Shown here piece after piece: positions 49,381 through 58,923 of a DNA stretch of 64,000 nucleotides (its first letter is position 1; each line of letters starts with the position of its first letter). The notes beneath the pieces were generated by a model, which did not search any database, had not been told where the DNA came from, and saw only the letters and a list, made by a program, of their open reading frames with translations. Origin of the DNA: CAVVAL01 sp963742725 (GTDB taxonomy: Bacteria > Actinomycetota > Actinomycetes > Mycobacteriales > Cryptosporangiaceae); contig CAVUMX010000002.1 of the NCBI GenBank assembly GCA_963742725.1, positions 1-64,000 of the forward strand. Direction: 5' to 3'. Made by a program: the position numbers and the translations under genes.

Positions 49381-49410
49381 AGCCCCCCACCGCGCGCTTG
49401 GTGGGGGGCT
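49381..49410 (+). terminator. Strong intrinsic terminator
   Basis: AGCCCCCCACC pairs with GGTGGGGGGCT over 11 bp around an 8-nt loop, followed by TCCCTGTGTT. It lies 17 bp past the stop of the repeat protein and 26 bp before the end of the convergent DyP gene. Confidence 0.85.
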
Positions 49411-49436
49411 TCCCTGTGTTCAGGGCAGATCCGTGT

Positions 49437-50642
49437 TCAGAACAGACCGCTCCCGAGCGGACGGTCGCGGTCGAACCCCGGCAGGATCACGAACGCCCCG
49501 GACGCCGTCGTCGTCGTGAACTCCATGAGCGCGTCGTCCTCGTCGAGGCGGGAGTGCAGGGCCACGAACGTCCGCGCGGACCGCTGGTAGCTGACGAACA
49601 GCAGCCCCTGGTCCGCCGGCCCGTTGTCGTAGTTGTAGCCGCGCCGCAGCATCGGCGGGACACCGGCGGCGAGCGGATTCGCCCGCCGGACGTGCGCCGA
49701 CACCGGCACGAGGTACCGCCCGTCCGGGGTCTTCGCGCCGAGGTCCGGCTCGGTGCGGAGGGTGCCGCCGGACAGCGGAGCGCCGCCCGTCCGTCGACGG
49801 CCGATCACCGCCTCCTGCGCCGGCACCGGCTGGCCGAGGAACCGGGTGACGTCCACGCGGATGCGCCGGACCACGGCGACCGTCGCGCCGGCCAGGTCAG
49901 GCGGGTCCGCCAGCCACACGTGGTCGCCGATCTCCCTGTCCGTGCGCGGGCCGACGACGCCGTCCGCGAAGCCGAGCAGGTTGATGCCCGTCCCGGCCCT
50001 GTCGGTCGCCTGGAAACCCCGCTGCGACCAGCGCCGCCGCGCGCCGAACCGGGCCGCCACCGCGTCGAGCGCCTCACCCGCGAGCGCCACCACGGCGGGC
50101 TGCGTCGCGCTGACCTGGATCATCAGGTCGCCGTCGCGGTGGTCGTCCGGGATGTCCTCCCGCGAGAACGGCGGCAGATCCTGCGCGCCCGGGAGCATCG
50201 CGACCAGCGCCGGCGCGATCCCGACCGTGACCGTGAGGTCGTCGGGGTCCAGGCCGCCGAGCCGGGGGTCGGCGCCGGCGGTGAGGCTCTGGACGGCCGC
50301 GCCCAGCTCGGCCAGCAACCCCCCGAGGTCAGCACCGTTGCCGCCAGTGCCGCCGTCCGGGCCGTCGGTGCCGTCGGGGGTGTCCGGGCGGCCGCCGCTG
50401 CCGCCGTCCGGGGCGTCGGGGCTCTGGGCGCCGTCGAGGGTGGAGACGGTCAGCGCGGTGTGGGTCTGTGGTGTGCGCGGCCGGTCGACGCCGGCCTGGG
50501 TCGGCCCCGTGGCCGCGATCCCGCGGTGGGGCTCCGGCGCTGTCCCGCACCCGGCCACCGGCAGCACCGCGACGATCCCGGCGGCCTGGAGCACTCGACG
50601 GCGTGACAGCGGCGTGGCGCCGTCCGTGCTAATTTCCCGCAT
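49437..50642 (-). CDS. Tat-exported DyP-type (EfeB-like) heme peroxidase
   Basis: A 401-residue dye-decolorising peroxidase. The N-terminus has a twin-arginine motif (LSRRRVLQAAG) with a possible lipobox (PVAGC), then a Gly/Asp-rich linker. The DyP signature GFADG is followed by VVGPRTD; the proximal histidine is in VSAHVRRANP, and the C-part reads RRGYNYDNGPADQGLLFVSYQ. EfeB members act with EfeUO in iron uptake or remove peroxide; EfeUO is not in the window. No ribosome site; TAATAT lies six bases before the ATG, so it may be leaderless. Confidence 0.9.
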   Translation of the reverse strand: MREISTDGATPLSRRRVLQAAGIVAVLPVAGCGTAPEPHRGIAATGPTQAGVDRPRTPQTHTALTVSTLDGAQSPDAPDGGSGGRPDTPDGTDGPDGGTGGNGADLGGLLAELGAAVQSLTAGADPRLGGLDPDDLTVTVGIAPALVAMLPGAQDLPPFSREDIPDDHRDGDLMIQVSATQPAVVALAGEALDAVAARFGARRRWSQRGFQATDRAGTGINLLGFADGVVGPRTDREIGDHVWLADPPDLAGATVAVVRRIRVDVTRFLGQPVPAQEAVIGRRRTGGAPLSGGTLRTEPDLGAKTPDGRYLVPVSAHVRRANPLAAGVPPMLRRGYNYDNGPADQGLLFVSYQRSARTFVALHSRLDEDDALMEFTTTTASGAFVILPGFDRDRPLGSGLF

Positions 50643-50678
50643 GCCGAAATATTAGACTCGTCACACTTTGGGGGTATT

Positions 50679-52031
50679 TTGCGCCACGCGGCGGCGGCAG
50701 GTCTGGCCGCGCGAACGTGCCTGGTCGCGAGCGTGGCCCTGGCCGCCGGTGCGCTGCTGGCCGTGGCGGGGTGCGGCGCCCCAGGCGACGGTGTCCTCTA
50801 CGACGGTGTCCGGCCCGCCGGCGACGGGCCCGTGACGATCCGGGTGCCGCGGAACGCCCCCACGATCGGCGCCGCCGTCAAGGCCGCACGCAGCGGCGAC
50901 ATGGTGCTGGTCGAGCCGGGCGTGTACCGGGAGACGGTCCGGATCCGGACCCCTCGGATCGTCCTGCGCGGCACGGACCGCAGCGGCGTCGTCATCGACG
51001 GGCAGGGCCGGCGCGGCAACGGCGTGGTCGTCACCGCGAGCGGCGTGTCGGTGGAGAACCTGACCGTCCGCAACCACAACCTGTACGGCGTCCTCGTCAC
51101 CGGCATGACCGACGCCGACGCCGGTATCGGCCGGGGCAGCGAGGGGTACCGGCGGCTCGACACGGCCAGGTTCCCGCCGCTGTCCGGGTACCGCGTCCGG
51201 TACGTGACCGCGGCCAACAACGGCCTCTACGGCATCTACGCGTTCGACGCCCGGGACGGCGTGATCGAGCACAACTACGCGTCCGGCAGCGCCGACTCCG
51301 GCATCTACGTCGGGCAGTGCAAGCCGTGCGACGCCGTCGTGCGCGACAACGTGGCCGAACGCAACGCCGTCGGCTTCGAAGGCGCGAACTCCAGCGGCGG
51401 ACTGTTCGTCGTCCGGAACCGCTTCACCGGCAACCGCGTCGGGCTGACGATCCAGTCCAGCCACTTGGAGGCGCTGGTACCGCAGGAGTCGGCGACGATC
51501 GTCGGCAACCTCGTCGCGGACAACGTCGAGCTGGCCACGCCCGAGCAGGCCGACGGCGCGTTCGGGCTCGGGATCGGCCTGGGCGGCGGCCACCGGAACG
51601 TGATCGCCCGCAACCGGGTCACCGGCCACGCACGGGCCGGGCTGCTGGTCACGTCCGTCGAGGACATCGCGCCGCTGGACAACCGCATCGAAGGCAACGT
51701 GTTCGCCGGCAACGCCCTCGACGTGGCGTACGCGGCGTCGGCGCGCGCCCCCGGACGGGCGAACTGCCTGCGCGCGAACGTCCTCGCGACGACCGCACCG
51801 GCAGCGCTGACCCGCGGCACCGCCTGCGCGGACGGCGTCGGGGAACGGCCCTTCGCCGGGGCGACCTCGCCGCGCGGCATCTCGTTCCGCAAGGTCGCCG
51901 GACCCCCGCCGCAGCCGTCGTTGCCGCCCGGCACTCCCGCGGAACCGGCCCCCGGCCTCCCGGACGACGTCGCGACCGACGCCATCGGCGTCCCGCCCGC
52001 CACCCTGCTCGCCGAACGGGCCGGCCGATGA
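50679..52031 (+). CDS. Right-handed beta-helix lipoprotein
   Basis: A 450-residue exported protein with lipobox AVAGC. From residue 55 it shows the parallel beta-helix pattern found in NosD-like and polysaccharide-lyase-like proteins (GDMVLVEPGVYRETV, VSVENLTVRNHNLYGVLV, GIYAFDARDGVIEHNYASGS). A pair of cysteines (GQCKPCD) lies mid-helix. The C-terminus is Pro-rich. A TTG start with GGGGGT upstream is the only one giving the full signal peptide. The next lipoprotein gene overlaps its stop by four bases. Substrate not known. Confidence 0.78.
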   Translation: MRHAAAAGLAARTCLVASVALAAGALLAVAGCGAPGDGVLYDGVRPAGDGPVTIRVPRNAPTIGAAVKAARSGDMVLVEPGVYRETVRIRTPRIVLRGTDRSGVVIDGQGRRGNGVVVTASGVSVENLTVRNHNLYGVLVTGMTDADAGIGRGSEGYRRLDTARFPPLSGYRVRYVTAANNGLYGIYAFDARDGVIEHNYASGSADSGIYVGQCKPCDAVVRDNVAERNAVGFEGANSSGGLFVVRNRFTGNRVGLTIQSSHLEALVPQESATIVGNLVADNVELATPEQADGAFGLGIGLGGGHRNVIARNRVTGHARAGLLVTSVEDIAPLDNRIEGNVFAGNALDVAYAASARAPGRANCLRANVLATTAPAALTRGTACADGVGERPFAGATSPRGISFRKVAGPPPQPSLPPGTPAEPAPGLPDDVATDAIGVPPATLLAERAGR

Positions 52032-52690
52032 CTGTCACGCGGCGGGCGCTGCTGCTCGGGCTGCTGGCCGGGGTCGCCGGGTGCGGACGGGACGGCTCCG
52101 GGCCACGGGCGCTGAGCGCCGAGGAGGCCGAGCGGCTGGCGCTGATCCGGCTGACGAACTACGAGCGGGGCACCAGCGCGTTCATGGCGGCCGTACCGGT
52201 CGGATCGATGCGGATGCGGCTCGACGGGCGCGTCGACTGGCCCGGCAACGTCGGCTACGCACTGGTGACGGTCGCGGGCGGGCCGGCACAGCTCCTCCAG
52301 TGGACGCCCGCGCGGATCGCCGTCCTGCCCGACTGGGAGGGGCCGTTGCCGGACCGTCCCCCGGCCGCGGGCTGGCTGGCCCGGACGCCCGTCCGCACCG
52401 CCTCGTTCGACGCCGCGCTGCTGCTGATCCTCGCGCTGGCGCACGACCGTCCGGAGAACGCGGAGCTGCTGCGGCAGAACGGCGCGCGGCGGCTCCGCAC
52501 CGTGACACGGGACGGCGAACGGCTCACGGTGTTCCAGGGCCCGGACCGCGGGCGGATCAGGTACTGGGTGGACGCGGACGGCGAGCTGCGCCGCATCGAG
52601 GCCCAGGTCGGAGGGGACGCCGACACGATCGTCGACCTGCTCCCCGGCCCGGCCCCAGCCGTGATCCCCGTCCCGGGCCTCACCACCTAA
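52028..52690 (+). CDS. Lipoprotein of unknown function
   Basis: A 220-residue exported protein starting MTVTRRALLLGLLAG with lipobox GVAGC; the paired arginines fit a Tat or Sec lipoprotein signal. The mature part alternates strands and Arg-rich turns (MRMRLDGRVDWPGNVGYALV, GRIRYWVDADGELRRIEA) reminiscent of LolA/LppX-like beta-sheet folds, but I cannot assign a family. The ATG overlaps the stop of the beta-helix gene, so the two likely form a pair. Repeat S3 follows its stop after five bases. Confidence 0.75.
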   Translation: MTVTRRALLLGLLAGVAGCGRDGSGPRALSAEEAERLALIRLTNYERGTSAFMAAVPVGSMRMRLDGRVDWPGNVGYALVTVAGGPAQLLQWTPARIAVLPDWEGPLPDRPPAAGWLARTPVRTASFDAALLLILALAHDRPENAELLRQNGARRLRTVTRDGERLTVFQGPDRGRIRYWVDADGELRRIEAQVGGDADTIVDLLPGPAPAVIPVPGLTT

Positions 52691-52695
52691 CGCGG

Positions 52696-52741
52696 TTTGG
52701 GCGATCTTTCTGCGCCTATGGCGACAGAAAGATCGCCCAAA
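52696..52741. repeat. Palindromic repeat family S, copy 3
   Basis: 46 bp, with perfect 17-bp arms identical to copy 2 (TTTGGGCGATCTTTCTG) and the centre CGCCTATGGCGA. It lies between two convergent genes, five bases past one stop and three bases from the other, and so is placed to end both transcripts. Confidence 0.86.
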
Positions 52742-52744
52742 CGC

Positions 52745-55700
52745 TTACGCCGTCTCGCGGCGGCGGCGCACTGCGGCGAGTACCAGCATGAAGCCGGTGC
52801 TCAGGACCACGATGCCGACACCGACCAGCCCGATCAGCGAGGCGCCCGTGACCGGCAATCCGCTCGCCGGCCTGACATACCCGGCGTCGACCCGCTTGCC
52901 CCGGCCACCCGGACCGACGTAGACCAGCTCGGTGCAGCCGCTGGGCGAGACCGCGTCCGAGTCGTAGCTCTCGTTGCCCACATTGGACGCGGTGAGCTTC
53001 GTGTCCCCGTACGGCTTCGGCAGGTTCTTGACGCCGTAGCAGAGCCGGTACTTGCCGGACACCACGTCGTAGAACGTGACCGTGCCGTCCGCACCGGTCC
53101 TGGCGGTGCCGATGACCGTGCCGTTCTCGTCGCGCAGGACCACCGGCACGCCCGGGATCAGCGGCTCGCCGCCGTCGCGCACACCGTCGCGGTCGCGGTC
53201 GAACCACGTGCCGCCGGTGATCCGGTTCGCCTCCGGACGGATGCCGGCGTCGACGGTCAGGTTCTGGCGCTTGTCGACGCCGAGTTCGACCGATTCGGCG
53301 CATGCCGTGGCCGGCGACGCGTCGGAGTCCGTCGCGTCGGCGCCCGCGTTCGGCACGGTGACGATGTAGCCGGTGTACGGCGCCGGCAGGTCCGACAGGT
53401 CGAAGCAGACCGTGTACGTGCCGTCCGGCAGGTTCTCGACCAGGTAGTTCCCGTCCGCGTCCGTCGTATCGGTGGCCACGACGGTGTCGCCGCTGCGAAC
53501 GGTCACCGGGACGTCCGGCACGCCGGGCTCGCCCGGATCCTGGACGCCGTCCTTGTCCTCGTCGGACCAGACCCGGTCACCGAGCTGGTTCGGCGGCGCG
53601 ACGAGGCCCGCGTCCACGGTCAGGTTCTGGCGCTTGTTCACCCCGAGCTCCACCGGCTCTGCGCAGCCCGTCCCGGCTGCCGCGTCGGAGTCGACGGTGT
53701 CGTCGGCGCCGGTGTTCGGCGTCGTCGCGGTGTAGTCGCCGACAGCGTCGGGCAGGTTCGCCAGGTCGAAGCACACCGTGTAGCGGCCGTCCGGCAGGTT
53801 CTCGAACAGGTACTTCCCGGTCGCGTCCGTCGTGTCGGTGCCCACGACGGTGTCCTCGCCGTCCTTCACCGTGACCTTCACGCCCGCGACCGGCTTCTCG
53901 CCCTCGTCCTGGACACCGTCCTTGTCGGCGTCCACCCAGACGTAGTCGCCCAGCGTGTTCACCGGCGCGACGAGGCCCAGGTCGAGCGTGAGGTCCTGCC
54001 GCTTGTTGACCCCGAGCGTCACCGGCGCGGTGCATCCGCTCGCCGGGTCGGCATCGGAATCCACCCCGTCATTACTGCCGGCGTCCTTCGTGGTGACCGT
54101 GTAGTCGTCCACGGCCGCCGGCAGGTTCACCAGGTCGAAGCAGACCGTGTACGTGCCGTCCGGCAGGTCGTCGATCAGGTACTTACCGTTCGCGTCCGTC
54201 GTGTCGGTGCCCACGACCGTGGTCCCGACCATCGCGTTCGCCACGACACCGGCGACCGGGGTCTCGGTCGGGTCCTGGACGCCGTCGCGGTCGGCGTCGA
54301 TCCACACGTAGTCGCCGAGACTGTTCGGCGGCGCGACGAGCCCGAGGTCGAGGGTGAAGTTCTCCCGGTTGCCCTCGCCGACGGTCACCGAACCGGTGCA
54401 CCCGGTCGGGCCGGCGTCGGAGTCCGCCTCGTCGTCGCCGCCGGCGTCCGGCGTCGTCGGCGTGTAGTCCTCCACGGCGGCCGGCATGTTCGCCAGGTCG
54501 AAGCAGACCGTGTACGTGCCGTTCGGGACGTCGTCGAACAGGTACTTCCCGCCGTCCTCGGTAGTGTCCGTCCCGACCTGCTCGCCGGCCTGGTTCATCA
54601 GCCGGACGGGCACGCCGTCCACCGCGGTCTCGGTCGGGTCCTGGACGCCGTCCTTGTCGGCGTCGATCCACACGTAATCGCCGATCCGGTTGACCGGCGG
54701 CACGAGACCCAGGTCGAGCGTCAGGTTCTGCCGCTTGTTCGTGCCCAGCTCGACCGGCTCCGTGCACAGGGTGGCCGGATCGCCGTCCGAGTCGACCGCG
54801 TCGTCGGTGCCGACGTTCGGCAGCGTCGGCACGTAGTCCGAGTACGGCACCGGCACGGACGAGAGGTCGAAGCAGACCGTGTACGTGCCGTCGGGCAGGT
54901 CCTCGATCAGGTACTTCCCGGTCGCGTCCGTGGTGTCGGTGCCCATGACGGTGGTCCCGCTCATGGCCGTGGCGACCACGCCCGGAACCGGCGGTTCACC
55001 CGTGTCCTGGACGCCGTCCTTGTCCGTGTCGGCCCAGGCGTAGTCGCCGAGACTGTTCGGCGGCGCGATCAGGCCGAGGTCGAGCGTCAGGTTCTGCCGG
55101 GCGCCTAGCCCGAGCGTCACCGGCCCGGTGCATCCGGTGGTCGGGTCGCCGTCGGAGTCGGCCGCGTCGTTGCCGCCAGCGTCCTTCGTAGTCACCGTGT
55201 AGTCGTCCACGGCCGCCGGCAGGTTCACGATGTCGAAGCAGACCGTGTACGTGCCGTCCGGCAGGCCGGTGATCAGGTACAGCCCGTCGGCGTCGGTCGT
55301 GTCGGTGCCGGCCTCGCGGCCGTCGGCGCTCATCGCCTTGGCGATCACGCCCTGGACGTCGGTCTCGGTCGGGTCCTGCACCCCGTCCTTGTCGGCGTCG
55401 ATCCACACGTAGTCGCCGAGGCTGTTCAGCGGCGACACCAGCCCGAGGTCCAGTGTGGTGTTCGAGCGCTGCCCGGGCCCGAGCGGGACCTGCGGCGTGC
55501 ACCCGGTTCCCTGGTCGGCATCAGAGTCGAGCGCGTCGTTGGCGCCCGCGTCCTTCGTGGTCGGCACGTAGTCGTCCACCGCCGGCGGCAGCGCCGACAG
55601 GTTGAAGCACACGTCGTAGCTGCCGTCCGGCAGGTCGGTGAACGTGTACTTGCCGGTCGCGTCCGTGAACGCGGTGTCCACCGAGGTGCCGCCCGCGTCC

Positions 55701-58700
55701 CGCACCATCACCGGCACGCCCTCGACGGGCGTCTCCGTCGGATCCTGGACGCCGTCGCGGTCGGCGTCGATCCACACGTAGTCGCCGAGGCTGTTCAGCG
55801 GCGGGATCAGGCCCATGTCGACCGTCAGGTCCTCCCGCGCGCCTGAACCCACCGTCACCGGGCCGGTGCACCCGTCCGCCGGGCTGGCGTCGGAGTCCAC
55901 CGCGTCGTTCGTTCCGGTGTTCTGGGTGGTCGGCGTGTAGTCGCTGACAGCGTCGGGCAGGGCGGTCAGGTCGAAGCAGACGGTGTACGTGCCGTCCGGA
56001 AGGTTCTCGACCAGGTAGAGGCCGTTCGCGTCGGTGGTGTCGGTGCCGACGGTCGCTCCGGCCGGGTTCTTGACGATCACGTCCACGCCCGGCACCGGAG
56101 TCTCGCCGGTGTCCTGGACGCCGTCGCGGTCGGCGTCGACCCAGACGAAGTTTCCAATGCGGTTCAGCGGCGGCACCAGCCCGAGGTCCAGGGTCAGGTC
56201 CTGTCGCTTGTCGATGTCCAGCTCCGTCGGCGGGGCGCAGCCGTCGGTCAGGCTCGCGTCGGAGTCCAGCGCGTCGTCGGTACCCGCGTTCGGCGTGGTC
56301 GGCCGGTAGTCGCTCACCGCGTCCGGCAGGGCGGTCAGGTCGAAGCAGACGGTGTACGTGCCGTCCGGCAGGTTCTCGACCAGGTAGAGGCCGTTCGCGT
56401 CGGTGGTGTCGGTGCCGACGGTCGCTCCGGCCGGGTTCTTGACGATCACGTCCACGCCCGGCACCGGAGTCTCGCCGGTATCCTGGACGCCGTCGCGGTC
56501 GGCGTCGATCCACACATAGTCGCCGACCTTGTTGATCGCGGCCACGACCCCCGCGTCCAGGGTGTGGTTCACCGATCCGGCCGGACCGGTCGTCACGGTC
56601 GCCTCGCCGGACGCCGGTACGACGTCGGAGTCGATCCGGTCGTCGCTACCACCGTCCTTCACGGTCCAGCGCAGCGCGGCGAGCGGCGGCGATCCGGGCA
56701 GCGGCGCGGTGTTCACGCCGGCGAAGCTGAACCGCAGCGTGTACGCAGTTGCCGGCGCCAGGCCGTCCGCCGTACCGAAGTAGTATTCGCCGGCCGCGTT
56801 CGTGACCTTGGTGGACACGACGGCGCCGGCAGCGTTGACGAGCTGCACCTGGACGCCCGCCAGCGCCGGCTCGCTCGGGTCCTGGACGCCGTCGGCGTCG
56901 GTGTCGAACCACGCCCGGTTGCCGATCTGCACCGGCGCGAGGTCGCAGAGCACCTCCAGGTCGCCGAGGCCGTTCTGCTTGCCGAAGCCCTCGCTGGTGT
57001 TGTCGAGGATGTCGAGACCGTTGGTGTTGCCGGCCGTGCCGTTGTTGCGGTCGAACCACGCGACACCGTTGGTGAACAGGTCGGCGTCTGTGTCGTAGCC
57101 GGTCACGGCCATGCGGGTCTGCTGGAGCGGCAGCGCGATCGCGCCCTGGGACGTCTCCAGGTGGAACTGCGGCCGGAACTCGCCCGGGTAGTACTCGACG
57201 ACCGTCGCCGGTTCACCGCCGCTGTTGGCGGCCGTGCGGTTGTTGGGGCACTGCGCGTTCGTGCCCTCCCACACGTAGGCGCCGCCCTGGAGGCAGGCAC
57301 GGTTGAGGTCGCCGCCCGCGTACGGGCCGTACAGCGTGGTGCCACCGGTCGGCGGCGGAGCGTCGTGGCCCCACATGTCGCCCCACCGGTCGCGGAACCC
57401 GAGCACGAGGTCGCCGTCCGCCTCGATCGCGATGTCGGCGAGCATCGGCTGCGGGTTGACGTGGAAGACCGTGGGAGTCCACGTCGTGTTCCACGGGCGC
57501 CAGCGGTTGCCGGTGTCGGAGTCCGCGACGGCCACGTTGCCGCGCTCGAAGTTGAGGGTCTTCCTCAGGATCTCGCCCGCGTTGAACGTGTCCGTGCCCG
57601 TGTTGAAGGTCTGCACGACCGCCTGGACGTCGTTCAACTGCTGGCTCGACTCGCCCGAACAGACACCACCCACGTACAGGACGCTGTCGCGCACACCGAG
57701 GCCGAACGGGCGCCAGTTGCCCTCGCCGCCCGGGCAGGCCGGGTTCGGGATCGGGACCGTCTTCAGCGCGGCCGTCGCGGTCGCCAGCGTCGCGTCGTAC
57801 ACGTAGAGGGTCTTGTTGTTGAGGTTGACGACGTAGAGCTTGGAGCCGTCCTCGCTGATCTCCAGGTCGCCCAGCGCCTCGCGGCCGGGCACGTTGAAGA
57901 ACGCCCCGTCCACGTTGACCGGCTCGTTGTGGGCCGTGGTGCCCGCGTTCGGCACGGTCGTGAAGTTGGTCGTGACGCCGGTCGTCCGGTTGGTCACGTA
58001 GACACCGCCGGCCTTCAACGGGCCGTACTCGGTGATGCGCTTGGCGATGGCGCCGGAGAAGATCCTCTGGTCCTGCTTGCGGTAGGCGATGCCGTGGACA
58101 GTGCCGGTGGCCCCCTGGGTAGAGATCGGCGTCGTCGCGGCCTCGGCCCGCGCGGTGTACGGGAAGGTCACCAGCGAGCGGCCGGACGGCAGCTTCGGAT
58201 GCCGGTGCCCCGTCCACGTGCCGCGCTGGCAGGCGGTGACGAGGAGCGGGTTCGCCTGGCAGTAGTCGGCCGGGTTCCACATGCCGACGGTGAGGTTGAC
58301 GGCGGTGTTGTTGGAGACGTTGACGAACGATGTCCAGCTCCGGAGCGCGTTCGCGCCCGCCGCCGTGGTGGCCGGCGCCGGCTGCAGGACGCTGCCCGCC
58401 GGAGCCTCCACCTGGACGCGGTACCGCCCGCCCGTCACCGTGCCGAGGTTGACCGTCGCCGAGCCGTCGGCGCCCGTGGTGGCAGCCGCCGTCGCGCCCG
58501 TGTCGTCCGTGACCGTGATCGGGGCACCGGCCACGCCGACCTCGATCGCGGGCTCGTAGGCGCCGTTGCCGTTGAAGTCCCGGATTGCCCGCACGGTGAG
58601 CGCACCATCGCCGGGGCCTGCCTCGGCCGGTCCGCCTGGCGGAGCCACCGCGACGAGCACGCCGACCAGCACTGTCACCGTCAGCGCGGCAACGCTGGCT

Positions 58701-58738
58701 CTCAGCAACGTACCCAGCCGTGCAGAATGCCTGCGCAT
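52745..58738 (-). CDS. Giant LPXTG-anchored surface protein with eleven SdrD-like B domains
   Basis: A 1997-residue exported protein. Signal peptide (residues 1-40), a Cna-B-like domain (FNGNGAYEPAIEVGVAGAPI), a region of about 400 residues with propeller-like strands (LNNKTLYVYDATLAT, GDLVLGFRDRWGDMW), then from about residue 600 eleven SdrD-type B domains of some 123 residues, each opening like GDYVWIDADRDGVQD, a calcium-binding loop. LPVTG at 1961 with a membrane helix and RRRRETA tail is a sortase signal. The last domain is degenerate (GGTWFDRDRDGVRDGG). No sortase gene is nearby. ATG start, G-rich upstream. Confidence 0.93.
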   Translation of the reverse strand: MRRHSARLGTLLRASVAALTVTVLVGVLVAVAPPGGPAEAGPGDGALTVRAIRDFNGNGAYEPAIEVGVAGAPITVTDDTGATAAATTGADGSATVNLGTVTGGRYRVQVEAPAGSVLQPAPATTAAGANALRSWTSFVNVSNNTAVNLTVGMWNPADYCQANPLLVTACQRGTWTGHRHPKLPSGRSLVTFPYTARAEAATTPISTQGATGTVHGIAYRKQDQRIFSGAIAKRITEYGPLKAGGVYVTNRTTGVTTNFTTVPNAGTTAHNEPVNVDGAFFNVPGREALGDLEISEDGSKLYVVNLNNKTLYVYDATLATATAALKTVPIPNPACPGGEGNWRPFGLGVRDSVLYVGGVCSGESSQQLNDVQAVVQTFNTGTDTFNAGEILRKTLNFERGNVAVADSDTGNRWRPWNTTWTPTVFHVNPQPMLADIAIEADGDLVLGFRDRWGDMWGHDAPPPTGGTTLYGPYAGGDLNRACLQGGAYVWEGTNAQCPNNRTAANSGGEPATVVEYYPGEFRPQFHLETSQGAIALPLQQTRMAVTGYDTDADLFTNGVAWFDRNNGTAGNTNGLDILDNTSEGFGKQNGLGDLEVLCDLAPVQIGNRAWFDTDADGVQDPSEPALAGVQVQLVNAAGAVVSTKVTNAAGEYYFGTADGLAPATAYTLRFSFAGVNTAPLPGSPPLAALRWTVKDGGSDDRIDSDVVPASGEATVTTGPAGSVNHTLDAGVVAAINKVGDYVWIDADRDGVQDTGETPVPGVDVIVKNPAGATVGTDTTDANGLYLVENLPDGTYTVCFDLTALPDAVSDYRPTTPNAGTDDALDSDASLTDGCAPPTELDIDKRQDLTLDLGLVPPLNRIGNFVWVDADRDGVQDTGETPVPGVDVIVKNPAGATVGTDTTDANGLYLVENLPDGTYTVCFDLTALPDAVSDYTPTTQNTGTNDAVDSDASPADGCTGPVTVGSGAREDLTVDMGLIPPLNSLGDYVWIDADRDGVQDPTETPVEGVPVMVRDAGGTSVDTAFTDATGKYTFTDLPDGSYDVCFNLSALPPAVDDYVPTTKDAGANDALDSDADQGTGCTPQVPLGPGQRSNTTLDLGLVSPLNSLGDYVWIDADKDGVQDPTETDVQGVIAKAMSADGREAGTDTTDADGLYLITGLPDGTYTVCFDIVNLPAAVDDYTVTTKDAGGNDAADSDGDPTTGCTGPVTLGLGARQNLTLDLGLIAPPNSLGDYAWADTDKDGVQDTGEPPVPGVVATAMSGTTVMGTDTTDATGKYLIEDLPDGTYTVCFDLSSVPVPYSDYVPTLPNVGTDDAVDSDGDPATLCTEPVELGTNKRQNLTLDLGLVPPVNRIGDYVWIDADKDGVQDPTETAVDGVPVRLMNQAGEQVGTDTTEDGGKYLFDDVPNGTYTVCFDLANMPAAVEDYTPTTPDAGGDDEADSDAGPTGCTGSVTVGEGNRENFTLDLGLVAPPNSLGDYVWIDADRDGVQDPTETPVAGVVANAMVGTTVVGTDTTDANGKYLIDDLPDGTYTVCFDLVNLPAAVDDYTVTTKDAGSNDGVDSDADPASGCTAPVTLGVNKRQDLTLDLGLVAPVNTLGDYVWVDADKDGVQDEGEKPVAGVKVTVKDGEDTVVGTDTTDATGKYLFENLPDGRYTVCFDLANLPDAVGDYTATTPNTGADDTVDSDAAAGTGCAEPVELGVNKRQNLTVDAGLVAPPNQLGDRVWSDEDKDGVQDPGEPGVPDVPVTVRSGDTVVATDTTDADGNYLVENLPDGTYTVCFDLSDLPAPYTGYIVTVPNAGADATDSDASPATACAESVELGVDKRQNLTVDAGIRPEANRITGGTWFDRDRDGVRDGGEPLIPGVPVVLRDENGTVIGTARTGADGTVTFYDVVSGKYRLCYGVKNLPKPYGDTKLTASNVGNESYDSDAVSPSGCTELVYVGPGGRGKRVDAGYVRPASGLPVTGASLIGLVGVGIVVLSTGFMLVLAAVRRRRETA
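52830..56940 (-). repeat. Tandem array of about 369-bp coding repeats (SdrD B domains)
   Basis: Eleven units of about 366-369 bp. The second and third units are nearly identical at DNA level over at least 150 bp: the block starting TCGAAGCAGACGGTGTACGT at 55971 recurs at 56340, exactly 369 bp away, differing at only a few silent sites. The others diverge more. The array is prone to recombination and to assembly error, so copy number should be treated with caution. Confidence 0.85.
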
Positions 58739-58811
58739 AGCGACCCCCGCACCTCATCGAGTGCGGGACACCCCGCCTCGTGGTCACCTTCTGGTACAGA
58801 TGAGATATAAG

Positions 58812-58825
58812 CGTCATAAGTGACG
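58812..58825. promoter_or_regulatory. CGTCA-TAAG-TGACG palindrome upstream of the surface protein
   Basis: CGTCA and TGACG are inverted 5-bp arms with a 4-nt spacer, lying 74 bp before the giant surface protein start and about 100 bp before the divergent DDN-type gene. Another TGACG(C) follows at 58837. An operator for either gene is possible. The surrounding AT-rich stretch (58800-58835) is the likely promoter region. Confidence 0.4.
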
Positions 58826-58923
58826 TTTGTAAAGCATGACGCTGATACCACGCAGCAAGGCACTCATCGGACTGGACCTCCCGGCAGACTTGGGAACACC
58901 GCCGAACCGCACCAGGAGGACCG

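Noticed and set aside
52830..56940. The regular 369-bp array as a CRISPR or satellite.
   Set aside because: The repeat keeps one open frame, encodes recognisable B domains and has no short spacers.
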